Positions 33,293 through 43,072 of a stretch of DNA of 64,000 nucleotides are shown here, piece by piece (position 1 is the stretch's first letter; each line of letters begins with the position of its first letter). Source of the DNA: Sciscionella marina DSM 45152 (lineage in GTDB: Bacteria > Actinomycetota > Actinomycetes > Mycobacteriales > Pseudonocardiaceae); assembly GCF_000379465.1 (NCBI RefSeq), contig NZ_KB905381.1, forward strand, positions 840,969-904,968. Direction: 5' to 3'. The notes under the pieces are model-generated. The model saw nothing but the letters and a program-made list of their open reading frames with translations. It was not told where the DNA came from and ran no database searches. A program made the position numbers and the translations under genes.

Positions 33293-34018
33293 TCACCCTT
33301 CGTCGTTCTCGCCCGCGGACTCGACCTGCCAGCGGACACTGGTCACCGATGGTTCGAAGGAGAGCAGACTGACCGCGGACTCGAGCTGTTTGTCGTCGCG
33401 CTGTTCGGCCATCGCCGAGGCACGCACCTCGACACCGCCGTCCTCGCCGATCGTCTCGCTTTCCATGGAGCACAAGGCGAAATCCGTGGTGGCCAGTGCC
33501 TGCACCACGAGGGTCCGGATATGTGCCTGGGCCTCCTCGTCGGTCACCGCGCGGAAGATGTAGCGCGCCGGGATCTCCCTGCGTGGTTCCGGTCGGCGGT
33601 CCACGGCGTGCCCGATCGGCCGCAGCAGCAGATGGGTGGCCACGATGACCACCGTGCCCGCGGCGGCGATCAGGTACAGCCCCGCTCCGGCGAGTGCACC
33701 GACCGCCGCGGAGCACCACAGGGTCGCCGCCGTGTTCAGCCCGCGCACGGTCAGTCCCTCGCGCAGGATCACCCCTCCGCCGAGGAAACCGATACCGGAC
33801 ACGATCTGCGCCGCCACCCGGGTCGGATCGGCCGGATAGGCGCTCCCGCCGTGGAATCCGTGTGCGGACAGCAGCACGAAAAGCGCGGCGCCCACCGCGA
33901 CGAGCGCGTTGGTGCGCAGTCCCGCCATCCGGGCGCGGTACTGGCGTTCGAAGCCGATCACGCTGCCGAGCCCGAATCCGCAGGCGAGACGCAGCAGTGT
34001 CTCCGTCGTGGTCATCAT
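33293..34018 (-). CDS. mgtC: MgtC/SapB family protein
   Basis: This 241-residue protein has four to five membrane segments with the MgtC signature (LGSVIGFERQYRARMAGLRTNALVAVG, shown in part; SGIGFLGGGVILREG; RGLNTAATLWCSAAVGALAG) and a soluble C-terminal ACT-like domain (RYIFRAVTDEEAQAHIRTLVVQAL). MgtC proteins help survival at low Mg2+ and modulate ATP synthase in pathogens. It lies 75 bases downstream of an MgtA-type ATPase, like mgtCB loci. Start is ATG 34018 (or the adjacent ATG 34015). Confidence 0.9.
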   Translation of the reverse strand: MMTTTETLLRLACGFGLGSVIGFERQYRARMAGLRTNALVAVGAALFVLLSAHGFHGGSAYPADPTRVAAQIVSGIGFLGGGVILREGLTVRGLNTAATLWCSAAVGALAGAGLYLIAAAGTVVIVATHLLLRPIGHAVDRRPEPRREIPARYIFRAVTDEEAQAHIRTLVVQALATTDFALCSMESETIGEDGGVEVRASAMAEQRDDKQLESAVSLLSFEPSVTSVRWQVESAGENDEG

Positions 34019-34093
34019 GGCGTGCTCGCTTTCGCCGGATTTTCCGGTGTGTGAAAGGGTTTCTGTGGTTTTCCCGGTTTCCGGGGCAGCGGC

Positions 34094-36676
34094 TCAGAGC
34101 AGGCTGCCGCGCACCCGCAGGTACACCCGCTTGGTCAGCACCGCGGCACCGCCATAGCAGGCGATCACCGCGATCAGCCACGGCGCGTAGGACAGGGGCA
34201 GCGGCTCGAAGCTCAACGCCGCGGCGAGCGGGGAGAAGGGCAGCGCGATCCCGAGCAGCGCGACGATCCCGGCCGCCCCGGCTACGTATTTGGACACCCG
34301 CAAGCCGCCCGAGGAACGCAGCGCGAACACCACGAGTAGCTGGGAGAGCAGGCTTTCCAGGAACCAGCCGGTCTGGAATTCCCCGGCACCGGCGTGGAAA
34401 ACCCAGTGCAACACCGCGAAGGTCGCGAGGTCGAACAGCGAGCTCAGCGGCCCGAACACCAGCATGAACCGGGCGATCCCGGCGGCGCTGAGCCTGCGCG
34501 GGGCCCGCAGGTATCCCGGGTCGACCCGGTCCAGGGCCAGGGAGAGCTGCGCCCCGTCGTAGAGCAGGTTCGCGATCACCAGCTGGATCGGCAGGATCGG
34601 CAGGAAGGGCAGGAACACGCTCGCCGCCAGGACCGAGAACACGTTCCCGAAGTTGGAGCTCGCGGTGATGGTGATGTATTTGAGCGTGTTGCCGAGCGTG
34701 CGCCGCCCGGTCACCACACCCTTGGCCAGCACACCGAGATCCTTGCGCAGCAGCACCAGATCCGCGGCCCGCTTGGCCACCTCGGTCGCGGTGTCCGCGG
34801 CGATCCCCACATCGGCCCCGCGCAGTGCGGGCGCGTCATTGGTGCCATCGCCCATCACCCCGACCGCGTGCCCGCCTTCGCGCAGCACGTCGACGATCCG
34901 GGTCTTGTTCTCCGGGGTCGCCTTCGCGAAGACCGTTGCCTGCTCGACGAGTTCGCGCAGGCTCGCCCCCTCGGCCCGGTCGAGTTCCGCGCCGAGCACG
35001 ACTCGCTCGCCCGGATCCACGCCGACCGTGCGGGCGACCCGGGCTGCGGTGTGCTCGTTGTCCCCGGTGACGACCTTGACCGCGACCCCGTGCGCGGTCA
35101 GCGCGGCGATTGCTTCTCCCGCGCCCTCGCGGACCGGATCCACGAACCCGACGAAGCCCAGCAGGGTCAGCTCGTTCTCCTCGTCGGCGCGGTACCGGCC
35201 CTCGCGCACCGGGAAGGAACGCAGTGCCACCGCGAGCACCCGCATCCCGTGCTCGGCGTAGGAACGCGCGAGATCCGTGGCCCGCAGCCGCTCCCCGCGG
35301 TCGAAGGGCACGGACTGCTCGTCGTCCCGGCGGACCTCGGTGCACCGGGTGAGGATCTCCTCCGGATCTCCCTTGCACACCAGCAGATCCTGGTCGCCGC
35401 GGCGCAGCACCACCGAGGCGCGCCGCCGGGCGTGGTCGAACACGAGCTCGTCCACCGGTGTGAAGGTGGCCTCGGCGAGCACATCGTCGCCCGCATCGGC
35501 CAGCTGCTCGATGATCGCCTCGTCCAGCCGGTCGCCCGGCGCCTCCTGGAAATGTACGGCGAGATAGGCGTACTCCGCTGGCGCCCCATCGGAGCGGCCG
35601 CGGATGTCCACGCTGTTCGCGTACACCACCCGGTCCTCGGTGAGGGTGCCGGTCTTGTCCACGCAGAGCACATCCATGGCGCCGAGGTCCTGGATCGCGT
35701 CCAGCCGGGACACGATCACCTGCTCCTCGGAGAGCCGTACCGCGCCCCTGGTGAGATTGGTCGTCACGATCACCGGAAGCATTTCCGGGGTGAGCCCGAC
35801 CGCGACCGCGACCGCGAACATCACCGCCTGGCCCCAATTCCCGCTCACCGTGCCGTTGACCGCGAGCACGATCGGCACCAGCACCGCCATGAACCGCACC
35901 AGGGTCCAGCCGACCGCGCGCACCCCGCGATCGAAGCTGGACTCTGGGCGGGCACGGGCACTCGCGGAAGCGAGCGCGCTGGCGTAGGTCGCGCTCCCGG
36001 TGGCGACCACGACCCCCGTTCCGTAGCCGGAGACCACGGATGTCCCGGCCAGGCACAGCGAAGGGGATTCGGTGACCGGATGTGCCCGGCCGTTCTCGTG
36101 CTTGCGCACCGGAAGCGTCTCCCCGGAGATCGCGGACTGGTCCACGACCAGATCGTGCGCGGACAGCACCCGCACATCGGCCGGGAGCACATCGCCGGGA
36201 ACGAGCATCAGCAGGTCCCCGGTGGCCAGATCGGCGACCGGGACATCCCGCTCGAGCGACTGGTGGCCGATCTCCGCGCGGCGGCGCACGGTCAGCGTGG
36301 TGGACACGTTCGCCCGCAGCGCGGCCACCGCCCGCTCCGAACGGTTCTGCTGCCAGTACCGCAGTCCGATGCTCAGCCCGACCATCACGCCGACGGTCAT
36401 CGCCCCGCGCGCGTCCCCGAGCACCACGAACACCGCGCCCAGTGCCGCGAGCAGTGCGGCGAACGGGCTGCGCGCCGCGGCGAGCAACCGGGTGCCGGTG
36501 CGGGAAAACCGGCGCGGCACCGATTCGGGGCGCGCGCTCGCGCGGGCCTCGGCCTCGGCCTCGGTGAGCCCGTGCGGAGAGCTCTCCAGCATCCGGTAGA
36601 CCGACAGCGCGGGGGCCGCGGCCACCTCGCCGAGCCGCTCATGCTCGGGTGGGGGTGTGTGAACCGAACGCACCAT
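34094..36676 (-). CDS. mgtA: MgtA-type (P3B) magnesium-translocating P-type ATPase
   Basis: This 860-residue P-type ATPase has the TGE-type actuator (DQSAISGETLPVRK), the phosphorylation site VLCVDKTGTLTEDR, the ATP hinge (GVMGDGTNDAPALRGADVGIA) and the MgtA-like membrane motif VGLTPEMLPVIVTTNL. The C-terminal six-helix region is complete. ATG 36676 has GAGGA seven bases upstream; a GTG at 36727 has no ribosome site. Family members import Mg2+; Mg selectivity is assumed from family and the mgtC neighbour. The 310-base 5' region holds an ArsR-type operator and a small upstream ORF. Confidence 0.9.
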   Translation of the reverse strand: MVRSVHTPPPEHERLGEVAAAPALSVYRMLESSPHGLTEAEAEARASARPESVPRRFSRTGTRLLAAARSPFAALLAALGAVFVVLGDARGAMTVGVMVGLSIGLRYWQQNRSERAVAALRANVSTTLTVRRRAEIGHQSLERDVPVADLATGDLLMLVPGDVLPADVRVLSAHDLVVDQSAISGETLPVRKHENGRAHPVTESPSLCLAGTSVVSGYGTGVVVATGSATYASALASASARARPESSFDRGVRAVGWTLVRFMAVLVPIVLAVNGTVSGNWGQAVMFAVAVAVGLTPEMLPVIVTTNLTRGAVRLSEEQVIVSRLDAIQDLGAMDVLCVDKTGTLTEDRVVYANSVDIRGRSDGAPAEYAYLAVHFQEAPGDRLDEAIIEQLADAGDDVLAEATFTPVDELVFDHARRRASVVLRRGDQDLLVCKGDPEEILTRCTEVRRDDEQSVPFDRGERLRATDLARSYAEHGMRVLAVALRSFPVREGRYRADEENELTLLGFVGFVDPVREGAGEAIAALTAHGVAVKVVTGDNEHTAARVARTVGVDPGERVVLGAELDRAEGASLRELVEQATVFAKATPENKTRIVDVLREGGHAVGVMGDGTNDAPALRGADVGIAADTATEVAKRAADLVLLRKDLGVLAKGVVTGRRTLGNTLKYITITASSNFGNVFSVLAASVFLPFLPILPIQLVIANLLYDGAQLSLALDRVDPGYLRAPRRLSAAGIARFMLVFGPLSSLFDLATFAVLHWVFHAGAGEFQTGWFLESLLSQLLVVFALRSSGGLRVSKYVAGAAGIVALLGIALPFSPLAAALSFEPLPLSYAPWLIAVIACYGGAAVLTKRVYLRVRGSLL

Positions 36677-36737
36677 TTCGGGGTCCTCGTCTTCGCAATC
36701 GGCCCGGACAGGGCAGTCCGTGCGCACGCGGGCCGAC

Positions 36738-36762
36738 AGCGCTGACCCTCACCGGTAGCGCT
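36738..36762 (-). promoter_or_regulatory. Hairpin in mgtA 5' leader
   Basis: AGCGCT arms at 36738-36743 and 36757-36762 enclose an inner ACC/GGT pair. The stop codon of the upstream ORF (36749-36751) lies in the loop, so a translating ribosome would melt the hairpin. A control role is speculative. Confidence 0.35.
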
Positions 36763-36853
36763 CGTGCCGGGCTTCCGCGTTGCCATCGTCCGCGTGGTTG
36801 TTGCCGCTACTTCGATCGCCGGTCACCCGGCTCACCTCCCCTCTGTGCTCCAT
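36749..36853 (-). CDS. Upstream ORF in mgtA leader, 34 residues (putative)
   Basis: An ATG at 36853 opens a 34-residue, polar, His/Asn/Arg-rich ORF (begins MEHRGEVSRVTGDRSS, ends ARHERYR) that ends 72 bases before mgtA. It has no strong ribosome-binding site and no proline run like the enteric mgtL peptide. It may be a regulatory leader or chance; the ORF-ending hairpin makes it worth testing. Confidence 0.35.
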   Translation of the reverse strand: MEHRGEVSRVTGDRSSGNNHADDGNAEARHERYR

Positions 36854-36920
36854 GGGCCGCACCGGATCCACACCGCGGCGCGCCTCGGTCACCAGTAGAA
36901 CGCATAGTGTCCGAACAGTC

Positions 36921-36938
36921 AAATACTTGCTCAAGTGT
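36921..36938. promoter_or_regulatory. ArsR operator between mgtA and arsR
   Basis: AAATACTTGCTCAAGTGT contains the palindrome ACTTG-CT-CAAGT (36925-36936). On the minus strand a TTGACT at about 36916-36921, next to the palindrome, and TCTACT 17 bases later could be the mgtA promoter, so bound repressor would block it. The same TACTT-N4-AAGT pattern occurs at 54253-54266 before a second ArsR gene. Confidence 0.65.
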
Positions 36939-36986
36939 TGGGTTGTACGTCACCATGGTGTTGCCGACTCGAGAGGACAAGTACAC

Positions 36987-37328
36987 GTGTCGATTCCGGT
37001 TCCCGAACCGCTCCCGCCCGACCTGCTGCAGGAGACCGCCGCCACATTCGGGCTGCTCTCGGCCAGCGTGCGGCTGCAGATCCTGTGGTTGCTCGCCTCC
37101 GGGGAAAGCGATGTAGGGACCCTCGCCGAGGCCACCGGGCAGTCCGTCGCGACCGTCAGCCACCACCTCGCCAAGCTCAAGCTCGCCGGTCTCGTGCGTG
37201 CCCGCCGTGAGGGAAAGCGGCAGGTGTACTTCGTGGACGACTCGAACATCGTGGAGCTCGTCGGGCTCGCGGTCGAGCACCATCGTGGTCCCGCTGAGCC
37301 GAAAACGCACCGGGCGCGGGGTGCCTAG
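36987..37328 (+). CDS. ArsR-family metalloregulator (mgtA-operon-linked)
   Basis: This 113-residue ArsR/SmtB-type repressor has a winged helix (FGLLSASVRLQILWLLASGESDVGTLAEATGQSVATVSHHLAKLKLAGLV, in part) and a C-terminal helix DDSNIVELVGLAVEHH at the place of the SmtB alpha-5 metal site. Its DxH is replaced by DSN, so metal ligands may differ. GTG 36987 has AGAGGAC eight bases upstream; the longer open frame would start before the promoter. It is divergent from the mgtA-mgtC-ABC operon with the operator between. Confidence 0.85.
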   Translation: MSIPVPEPLPPDLLQETAATFGLLSASVRLQILWLLASGESDVGTLAEATGQSVATVSHHLAKLKLAGLVRARREGKRQVYFVDDSNIVELVGLAVEHHRGPAEPKTHRARGA

Positions 37329-37651
37329 CGGGTGAGCTCGCCGCGCGGGTGCTGCGCAACCGAAGGTGTTTGTCGAGCATACATTCGAGAATCCCGGGCA
37401 TCCGCTCACGGAGAAATATCGCTGTTCCCACGGTATCGATCGATCGGCCACGCGCAACATTCCGCGACAACCGGAGTTCCTCGATCACCGACTCGACCGG
37501 ATCCTTGTCGACATACTGCTTTTGCTCGCGATACAAGGCATACGTGGTCCACGCTGACGGCATCCAGCCGAGCCTGCTCGTGATCGCAATCACAAACTGC
37601 CTCGGCAAGCGAAGTGGAAAGGATAAGAATCGGCCAGGAAATGACAGCGAT
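37329..37651. other. AT-richer intergenic stretch without a supported gene
   Basis: These 323 bases are visibly less GC-rich than the flanks. A minus-strand frame starting near 37608 or at an ATG near 37558 reads a protein-like sequence (MPSAWTTYALYREQKQYVDK, DPVESVIEELRLSRNVARGR) but then runs antisense into the ArsR gene without a sensible end. Two plus-strand frames are also open. This may be a decayed or foreign small gene; I do not call a CDS. Confidence 0.4.
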
Positions 37652-40600
37652 TCAGCGGGGTACTGGTATCACCCCGCGCAGCGCCTTCAATTCGCCGAGC
37701 AGCGCCGGGGTGACCCGCACCGGATAGCGATCGAGCGCGAACTCGGCGCGCCGTGCCCCGTCTCGCAGGTGCAGCTGGACGGGGGTGTTGCCGTTGTGCG
37801 CCACCAGGGTTCGCTTGAGTTCGAGCACCAGCTCGAGGGTGATCTCGCCGATCCTACTCTCCAGGATGAGCGGTTTGTTGTCCGGTTCGGCTTCGATCTC
37901 CAGGCGCTGCAAGCCGTCCCCGAAAACGGAGAGCCGGTCCTCGCGGGACTGGGCGCGCCCACGCACGACGACGGCGGTGTCCTCGGCGAGTTCGGCGCCG
38001 AACAGATCGTAGGCCTTGGCGAAGAACAGCACCTCGATGGCGGCGTCGAGGTCCTCGATGGTGCAGATCGCCCACGGCCGGCCCTGTTTGTTCACCCTCC
38101 GCTGCACCTCGGTGATCAGCCCGGCGATGGTGACCTCGCCCTCGCGCGGGTTCTCCAGCAGCGCGGCGATCGGGGCGGGGGCGTGCCTGCGCAGTGCTTG
38201 TTCGGCGCCGTCGAGGGGATGCCCGGAAACGTACAGCCCGAGCATGTCCCGTTCCTGGGTGAGCAACTGCGCCCGCGGCCATTCCTCGGCGCCGAACCGC
38301 AGATGGGCCAGCGGTGCGGTCTCGGCGGCCTCGTCATTCGCGCCGAACAAATCGAACTGGCCCATCGCCGCTTTGCGTTTGAGCGGGATGATCGCTTCGA
38401 TCGCCGCCTCGTGTTCGGTGAACAGTGCGAGCCTGGTGTGACCGAGCGAATCGAAGGCGCCGGATTTGATCAGCGATTCGATGACCCGCTTGTTGCAGAC
38501 GAGCAGTTCGGACGTGTCCAGGAATTCGGTGAACGAACCACTCTTTCCCTTCTCCTCGCGGGACCGGACGATGGATTCGACGACATTCGCGCCGACATTG
38601 CGCACCGCGTCCAGGCCGAACCGGATATCGCGGCCCACCGCGGCGAACCGGGGCCCGGACTCGTTCACATCCGGCGGCAGCACCCGGATCCCGAGCCTGC
38701 GGCACTCCGCGAGGTACACCGCGGACTTGTCCTTGTTATCGCCGACCGAGGTCAGCAGCGCGGCCATGTACTCGGCCGGATAGTTCGCTTTGAGGTAGGC
38801 CGTCCAATAGCCGACGAGCGCGTATCCGGCGGCGTGCGATTTGTTGAACGCGTACCCGGCGAAGGGCAGAATCGTGTCCCACAATGTTTGCACCGCCTCG
38901 CCGGAATAACCGTTCGCGCGCATTCCCTCGGCGAACCCGGCGTACTCCTTTTCCAGTACCTCGGCCTTTTTCTTCCCCATCGCCTTGCGCAGCACATCGG
39001 CGCGTCCCATGGAGAACCCGGCCAGCCGCCTGGCGATCCGCATGATCTGTTCCTGGTAGACGATCAGCCCGTAGGTCTCGCCGAGAATGCCGGAAAGGGG
39101 TTCGGCCAGTTCGGGATGGATCGGCGCGATCTCCTGGCGGCCGTTCTTGCGGTCGGCGTAGTTGTTGTGCGTGTTCATCGCCATCGGACCGGGCCGGTAG
39201 AGCGCGTTCACCGCGATGATCTCGTTGAACCCGATGGGTGCCATGCGCCGCAACAGATCCCGCATCGCCGCCCCGTCCAGTTGGAACACCCCGAGGCTCT
39301 CGCCGCGGCCGAGCAGTTCGTAGGTGGCCGGATCATCGAGGGCGAGCCGGTCCAGATCGATCTCCGTGCCCCGGTTGGCACGGATGTTCTCGATCGCGTC
39401 CCCGATGACCGTCAGATTGCGCAGGCCGAGGAAGTCCATCTTCAACAGGCCGATCGCCTCACAGGACGGGTAGTCCCAGCCGGTGATGAGCGCGCCGTCC
39501 TCGCGCTGCCACAGCGGGATCGTCTCCAGCAGCGGCTCGCTGGACATGATCACCGCGCAGGCGTGCACCCCGGCGTTGCGGATCAGCCCCTCCAGTCCGC
39601 GCGCGGTCTCGAAGATGGTGCCCGCCTGGGGATCGGTCTCGATCAGCGAACGCACCTCGGCGGCCTCGGGGTACCGCTCGTGTGCGGAGTCCACGATCCC
39701 GGAGAGCGGAATGTCCTTCGCGGCCACGGGTGGTGGCAGGGCCTTGGCGATCCGGTCGGCGATCCCGTAACCGGGCTGACCGAAGTGCACCCGGGCGGCG
39801 TCCTTGATCGCTGCCTTGGTCTTGATGGTGCCGAAGGTGATCACCTGTGCCACCCGGTCGGCGCCGTATCTCTCGGTGGCATAGCGGATCATCTCGCCCC
39901 GGCGCCGGTCATCGAAGTCCATGTCGATGTCCGGCATGGATTCCCGCTCCGGATTGAGGAACCGTTCGAACAGCAGCTCCTGCTCGATCGGGTCGATATT
40001 GGTGATCCCGAGCGCGAAGGACACCAGGGAACCGGCAGCCGAGCCCCGCCCCGGACCGACCCGGATGCCGAGTTTCCTCGCGTGTGCCACCAGATCGGCC
40101 ACCACGAGAAAGTAGGCGGGGAACCCCTTCTGCGCGATCACCTCAAGTTCGTACTCCGCGCGCGGCGGGTATTGCTCGGGGATGCCGGAGGGGAACCGCC
40201 AGTCCAGTCCGCGCAGTACCTCGGCGCGCAGCCAGCTCGCCTCGGTCTCACCATCGGGAACGGTGAACCGCGGCATCCGGTCGCGGGGCGCGTACACCGC
40301 GGCGTAGGACTCGACCCGCTCGGCGATCAGCAGCGTGTTGTCCGCCGCACCCGGCACCTCGCGATCCCAGTACTCCCGCATCTCCCGCGCGGACTTGAGG
40401 TAGTACCCGCTGCCGTCCAGGGCGAACCGGGCCGGATCGTCGAGCGTCTTGCCGGACTGCACGCACAGCAGGGCCGAATGCGCCTTCGCCTGGTCCACGG
40501 TGACGTAATGACTGTCGTTGGTGGCCAGCGGGCGCAGCCGCAGCCGCTCGCCGATCTCCAGCAGACCCTCGCGGACTCGCGCCTCGATGGCCAGCCCGTG

Positions 40601-41170
40601 ATCCATCAGCTCGAGGAAGAAGTTCTGCGCGCCGAAGATGTCCCGGTATTCCGCCGCGGCGCGCAACGCTTCCTCCCGCTGCCCGAGCCGCAACCGGGTC
40701 TGCACCTCGCCGGAGGGACAGCCGGTCGTGCCGATGACCCCGTCGGCGTGTTCGGCAAGCAGTTCCCGGTCCATGCGCGGTTTGCGGTAATAGCCCTGCA
40801 TGCTCGCCAGGGAGGACAGGGCGAACAGGTTGCGCAGCCCTGTGGTGTCGGCCGCGAGCATGGTCATGTGGGTGTAGGCGCCCGCTCCGGCAACGTCGTC
40901 GCCGCGCTGCTCGAATCCGCCCCAGAACACGGGTTTCTTGTGCGCACGCCCGGCGGGTGCCAGGTAGGCCTCGATGCCGATCACGGGTTTCACCCCGGAG
41001 GCACACGCCTCGCGGTAGAATTCGTCCGCGCCGTATAAATTGCCGTGATCGGTCATCCCGACCGCCGGCATGCCCAGCCGCTGTGCCTCGGCGAACAGCG
41101 GACCGATCTTCGCGGCACCGTCGAGCATGGAGTACTCGGTGTGCACATGCAGATGGACGAACGGATCCAC
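37652..41170 (-). CDS. dnaE: DNA polymerase III alpha subunit
   Basis: This 1172-residue replicative polymerase is full length for actinobacterial DnaE1. The N-terminal PHP domain keeps its metal ligands ([21 protein letters not shown]), so proofreading activity is possible, as in mycobacterial DnaE1. The polymerase active site is [12 protein letters not shown]. Later come the fingers, beta-binding and OB-fold region ([20 protein letters not shown]). GTG 41170 is preceded by AGGAG. A further open 124 codons upstream are antisense to a LysR gene and are excluded. Confidence 0.96.
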   Translation of the reverse strand: MDPFVHLHVHTEYSMLDGAAKIGPLFAEAQRLGMPAVGMTDHGNLYGADEFYREACASGVKPVIGIEAYLAPAGRAHKKPVFWGGFEQRGDDVAGAGAYTHMTMLAADTTGLRNLFALSSLASMQGYYRKPRMDRELLAEHADGVIGTTGCPSGEVQTRLRLGQREEALRAAAEYRDIFGAQNFFLELMDHGLAIEARVREGLLEIGERLRLRPLATNDSHYVTVDQAKAHSALLCVQSGKTLDDPARFALDGSGYYLKSAREMREYWDREVPGAADNTLLIAERVESYAAVYAPRDRMPRFTVPDGETEASWLRAEVLRGLDWRFPSGIPEQYPPRAEYELEVIAQKGFPAYFLVVADLVAHARKLGIRVGPGRGSAAGSLVSFALGITNIDPIEQELLFERFLNPERESMPDIDMDFDDRRRGEMIRYATERYGADRVAQVITFGTIKTKAAIKDAARVHFGQPGYGIADRIAKALPPPVAAKDIPLSGIVDSAHERYPEAAEVRSLIETDPQAGTIFETARGLEGLIRNAGVHACAVIMSSEPLLETIPLWQREDGALITGWDYPSCEAIGLLKMDFLGLRNLTVIGDAIENIRANRGTEIDLDRLALDDPATYELLGRGESLGVFQLDGAAMRDLLRRMAPIGFNEIIAVNALYRPGPMAMNTHNNYADRKNGRQEIAPIHPELAEPLSGILGETYGLIVYQEQIMRIARRLAGFSMGRADVLRKAMGKKKAEVLEKEYAGFAEGMRANGYSGEAVQTLWDTILPFAGYAFNKSHAAGYALVGYWTAYLKANYPAEYMAALLTSVGDNKDKSAVYLAECRRLGIRVLPPDVNESGPRFAAVGRDIRFGLDAVRNVGANVVESIVRSREEKGKSGSFTEFLDTSELLVCNKRVIESLIKSGAFDSLGHTRLALFTEHEAAIEAIIPLKRKAAMGQFDLFGANDEAAETAPLAHLRFGAEEWPRAQLLTQERDMLGLYVSGHPLDGAEQALRRHAPAPIAALLENPREGEVTIAGLITEVQRRVNKQGRPWAICTIEDLDAAIEVLFFAKAYDLFGAELAEDTAVVVRGRAQSREDRLSVFGDGLQRLEIEAEPDNKPLILESRIGEITLELVLELKRTLVAHNGNTPVQLHLRDGARRAEFALDRYPVRVTPALLGELKALRGVIPVPR

Positions 41171-41279
41171 GTGCCCACTCCTCGCGGTTGTAACGTTTGA
41201 TTGGCCGCTGCATTCGAACCGCCAGACCGCAGGGGAGTCCAACAATCGACACGACACGAACGACCACCGGGAGTTGTTG

Positions 41280-42218
41280 ATGGAGGCCAGCGAACTGGAT
41301 GTGGCCGCGGTGCGCGCCTTCCTTGCGGTGGTGGAGGAGGGGCACTTCGGTGAGGCGGCCGCCGTGCTCGAGCTCTCCCAGCAGGCGGTGTCGAAGCGGG
41401 TTGCCCGGCTCGAGGAACGGCTCGGCGCCGAGCTGGTGCACCGGGGCCGGAACGGGGTGCGCCCGAGCGCGGCGGGGGAGCGCTTTCTGCCGCACGCACG
41501 CGCCCTGCTCAGCGTCGCGGAGCGGGCCGTCGAGGCGGTCACCGGAACGCGGCGGCCGTTGCGCGTCGACGTGATCTCCCATCAGATCATCGGGACCGAG
41601 CTGCTGCATGCCTTCCACGAACGGCATCCGGACATCGAGATCGATCTGGTCACCGGATTCCGTTCGGTGCGGACCCGCGATGCGGCACTGGCCGGCGGAC
41701 GGGTCGACGCGGCGTTCGCGTTCGCCGCGGACGGGCCGTTCGAGCGGGTGCCCGCCTATGAGGAGGTCGCCCATCTGCTCGTCGGGCGCGGCCACCGGTT
41801 CGCCCGCCGCAAACGGGTGCGGCCCGCGGAGCTGCGCGGTGCGACCGCGTGGATGCCGGGCAACCGAACCGGGGCCGAGTGGACCGGCTACTGGCACTGG
41901 TTCGGCCGCGAGTTCGGCATCGCGATGGACACCAGCGGCCCGGACCTCGGCATCGACTACTTGCTCGACTGGCTCAGCAGCAGCCCCGAGGGCCTCTCCT
42001 TCGCCGGGGACGGGGTGCGGGTGCCCTGGCACGAGGGGATCGTGCGGATCCCGCTCATCGATCCGGTCCCGGTGTATCCCTGCTCGCTGCTCTGGCGCGC
42101 GGACAATGCACACCCTGGGCTGGCCGCCCTGGCCGGTTTCGTGCGGGAGCACTACCGCCCGTTGGCGCGGGGATCGGTCCTGCTGCCTCCGGCCAGTGCG
42201 GCTCAGGCGGCCGGATAA
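41280..42218 (+). CDS. LysR-family transcriptional regulator
   Basis: This 312-residue LTTR has a winged helix ([40 protein letters not shown], in part) and a substrate-binding domain starting at [18 protein letters not shown] 41280 has GGGAG upstream and starts the normal distance from the helix. It is divergent from dnaE and convergent with the nitroreductase gene, which overlaps it by 16 bases. Its target is unclear. Confidence 0.9.
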   Translation: MEASELDVAAVRAFLAVVEEGHFGEAAAVLELSQQAVSKRVARLEERLGAELVHRGRNGVRPSAAGERFLPHARALLSVAERAVEAVTGTRRPLRVDVISHQIIGTELLHAFHERHPDIEIDLVTGFRSVRTRDAALAGGRVDAAFAFAADGPFERVPAYEEVAHLLVGRGHRFARRKRVRPAELRGATAWMPGNRTGAEWTGYWHWFGREFGIAMDTSGPDLGIDYLLDWLSSSPEGLSFAGDGVRVPWHEGIVRIPLIDPVPVYPCSLLWRADNAHPGLAALAGFVREHYRPLARGSVLLPPASAAQAAG

Positions 42219-43072
42219 CCGAACCGGAACAGCGCCTGCGGGTGGCCCTCGATCCCGAACGCACGGGCGACCCCGGCACTCAGGTGCGCCGATCGCAGCG
42301 GCCGGACGAGCACCGAACCGGCGAGTCCTTCCGCGATGGCGGCCAGCCACAGCCGGTGCAACGCTGCGCCCGCCTGCACCCGCGCCGGGCGCGAGTCGGT
42401 CTCGGTGTACAGCAGCACGACCGATTCGGCCGCGATCCGGGAGGCGAGCAGCTCCGGTTGCGGCAGATAGGTCTTGGTGCGCATGAGCCCGGAAAGTGAA
42501 GCACCGGATTCCCGGGCGGAGGAAACCGGGAACAGGGTGCTCCAGGCGAGCAGTTCCTGATGGAAGGCCTGATCGGCGTGCCGGGTTCGCGCGGCCGCGC
42601 ACAGCAGTCCGGCGAAGGAGTAGGTGTCCGTGCGGTCCCCGAGCCGCCGGACCGGGACCGGGATGGCGTTGGCGAGCAACGATTCGCACAACACCTCGGA
42701 CAGCGGGCGTGGGGCGAACGGGGCGCGATAACTCCTCCGGCGGAACAGCGCCGAGTAGGCGGTCAGTTCGGCCGTTTCCGGTTCCCCGCCCATACCTGCC
42801 TCGATGCTCGCGAGCAGTTCGGCCTGCCGTCCGCGGGGGAACAGCCGCGACCACGGCTGCCTGCCGAGTGCGCGCAGGCTCAGTTCGAGCGCGGTGAGCG
42901 CGGCACCGCAGGACAGGGCGCGCTCCTGGTCCGGTTCCGCGGCGCGGTTCTCGTCGAGTCGCACGGTGTTCGCCTGCACCTCGAGCCGCCACGGGCGCGT
43001 CGGGCAGAACGAGGGCGCGTGCTCGAGCGCCCGGGCGAGCAGCCCGGTCTCGGCGTCGGACAGCGTCTTCAC
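42203..43072 (-). CDS. Acg-like nitroreductase-family protein
   Basis: This 289-residue protein resembles the Acg/Rv3131 group of duplicated nitroreductase-fold proteins, which belong to the DosR dormancy regulon in mycobacteria. Recognisable parts are LLARALEHAPSFCPTRPWRLEV, RALSCGAALTALELSLRALG, RRRSYRAPFAPRPL and the final [15 protein letters not shown] 43072 forms GTGA with the stop of the upstream related gene. Acg-type proteins often have a lid-like element that occludes the flavin site, so enzymatic activity is uncertain. Confidence 0.82.
   Translation of the reverse strand: MKTLSDAETGLLARALEHAPSFCPTRPWRLEVQANTVRLDENRAAEPDQERALSCGAALTALELSLRALGRQPWSRLFPRGRQAELLASIEAGMGGEPETAELTAYSALFRRRSYRAPFAPRPLSEVLCESLLANAIPVPVRRLGDRTDTYSFAGLLCAAARTRHADQAFHQELLAWSTLFPVSSARESGASLSGLMRTKTYLPQPELLASRIAAESVVLLYTETDSRPARVQAGAALHRLWLAAIAEGLAGSVLVRPLRSAHLSAGVARAFGIEGHPQALFRFGYPAA

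Noticed and set aside
34394-36745. A 783-codon open plus-strand frame opposite mgtA
   Set aside because: It is the antisense shadow of the P-type ATPase; the translation is His/Arg/Gly-rich without any domain, and the real gene has all P-ATPase motifs.
36677-36860. M-box (ykoK) magnesium riboswitch before mgtA
   Set aside because: A GGTGAG element is present, but the remaining conserved M-box blocks are not found in order.
37349-41038. A 1229-codon plus-strand frame opposite dnaE
   Set aside because: High-GC shadow frame; dnaE on the other strand has intact catalytic motifs throughout.
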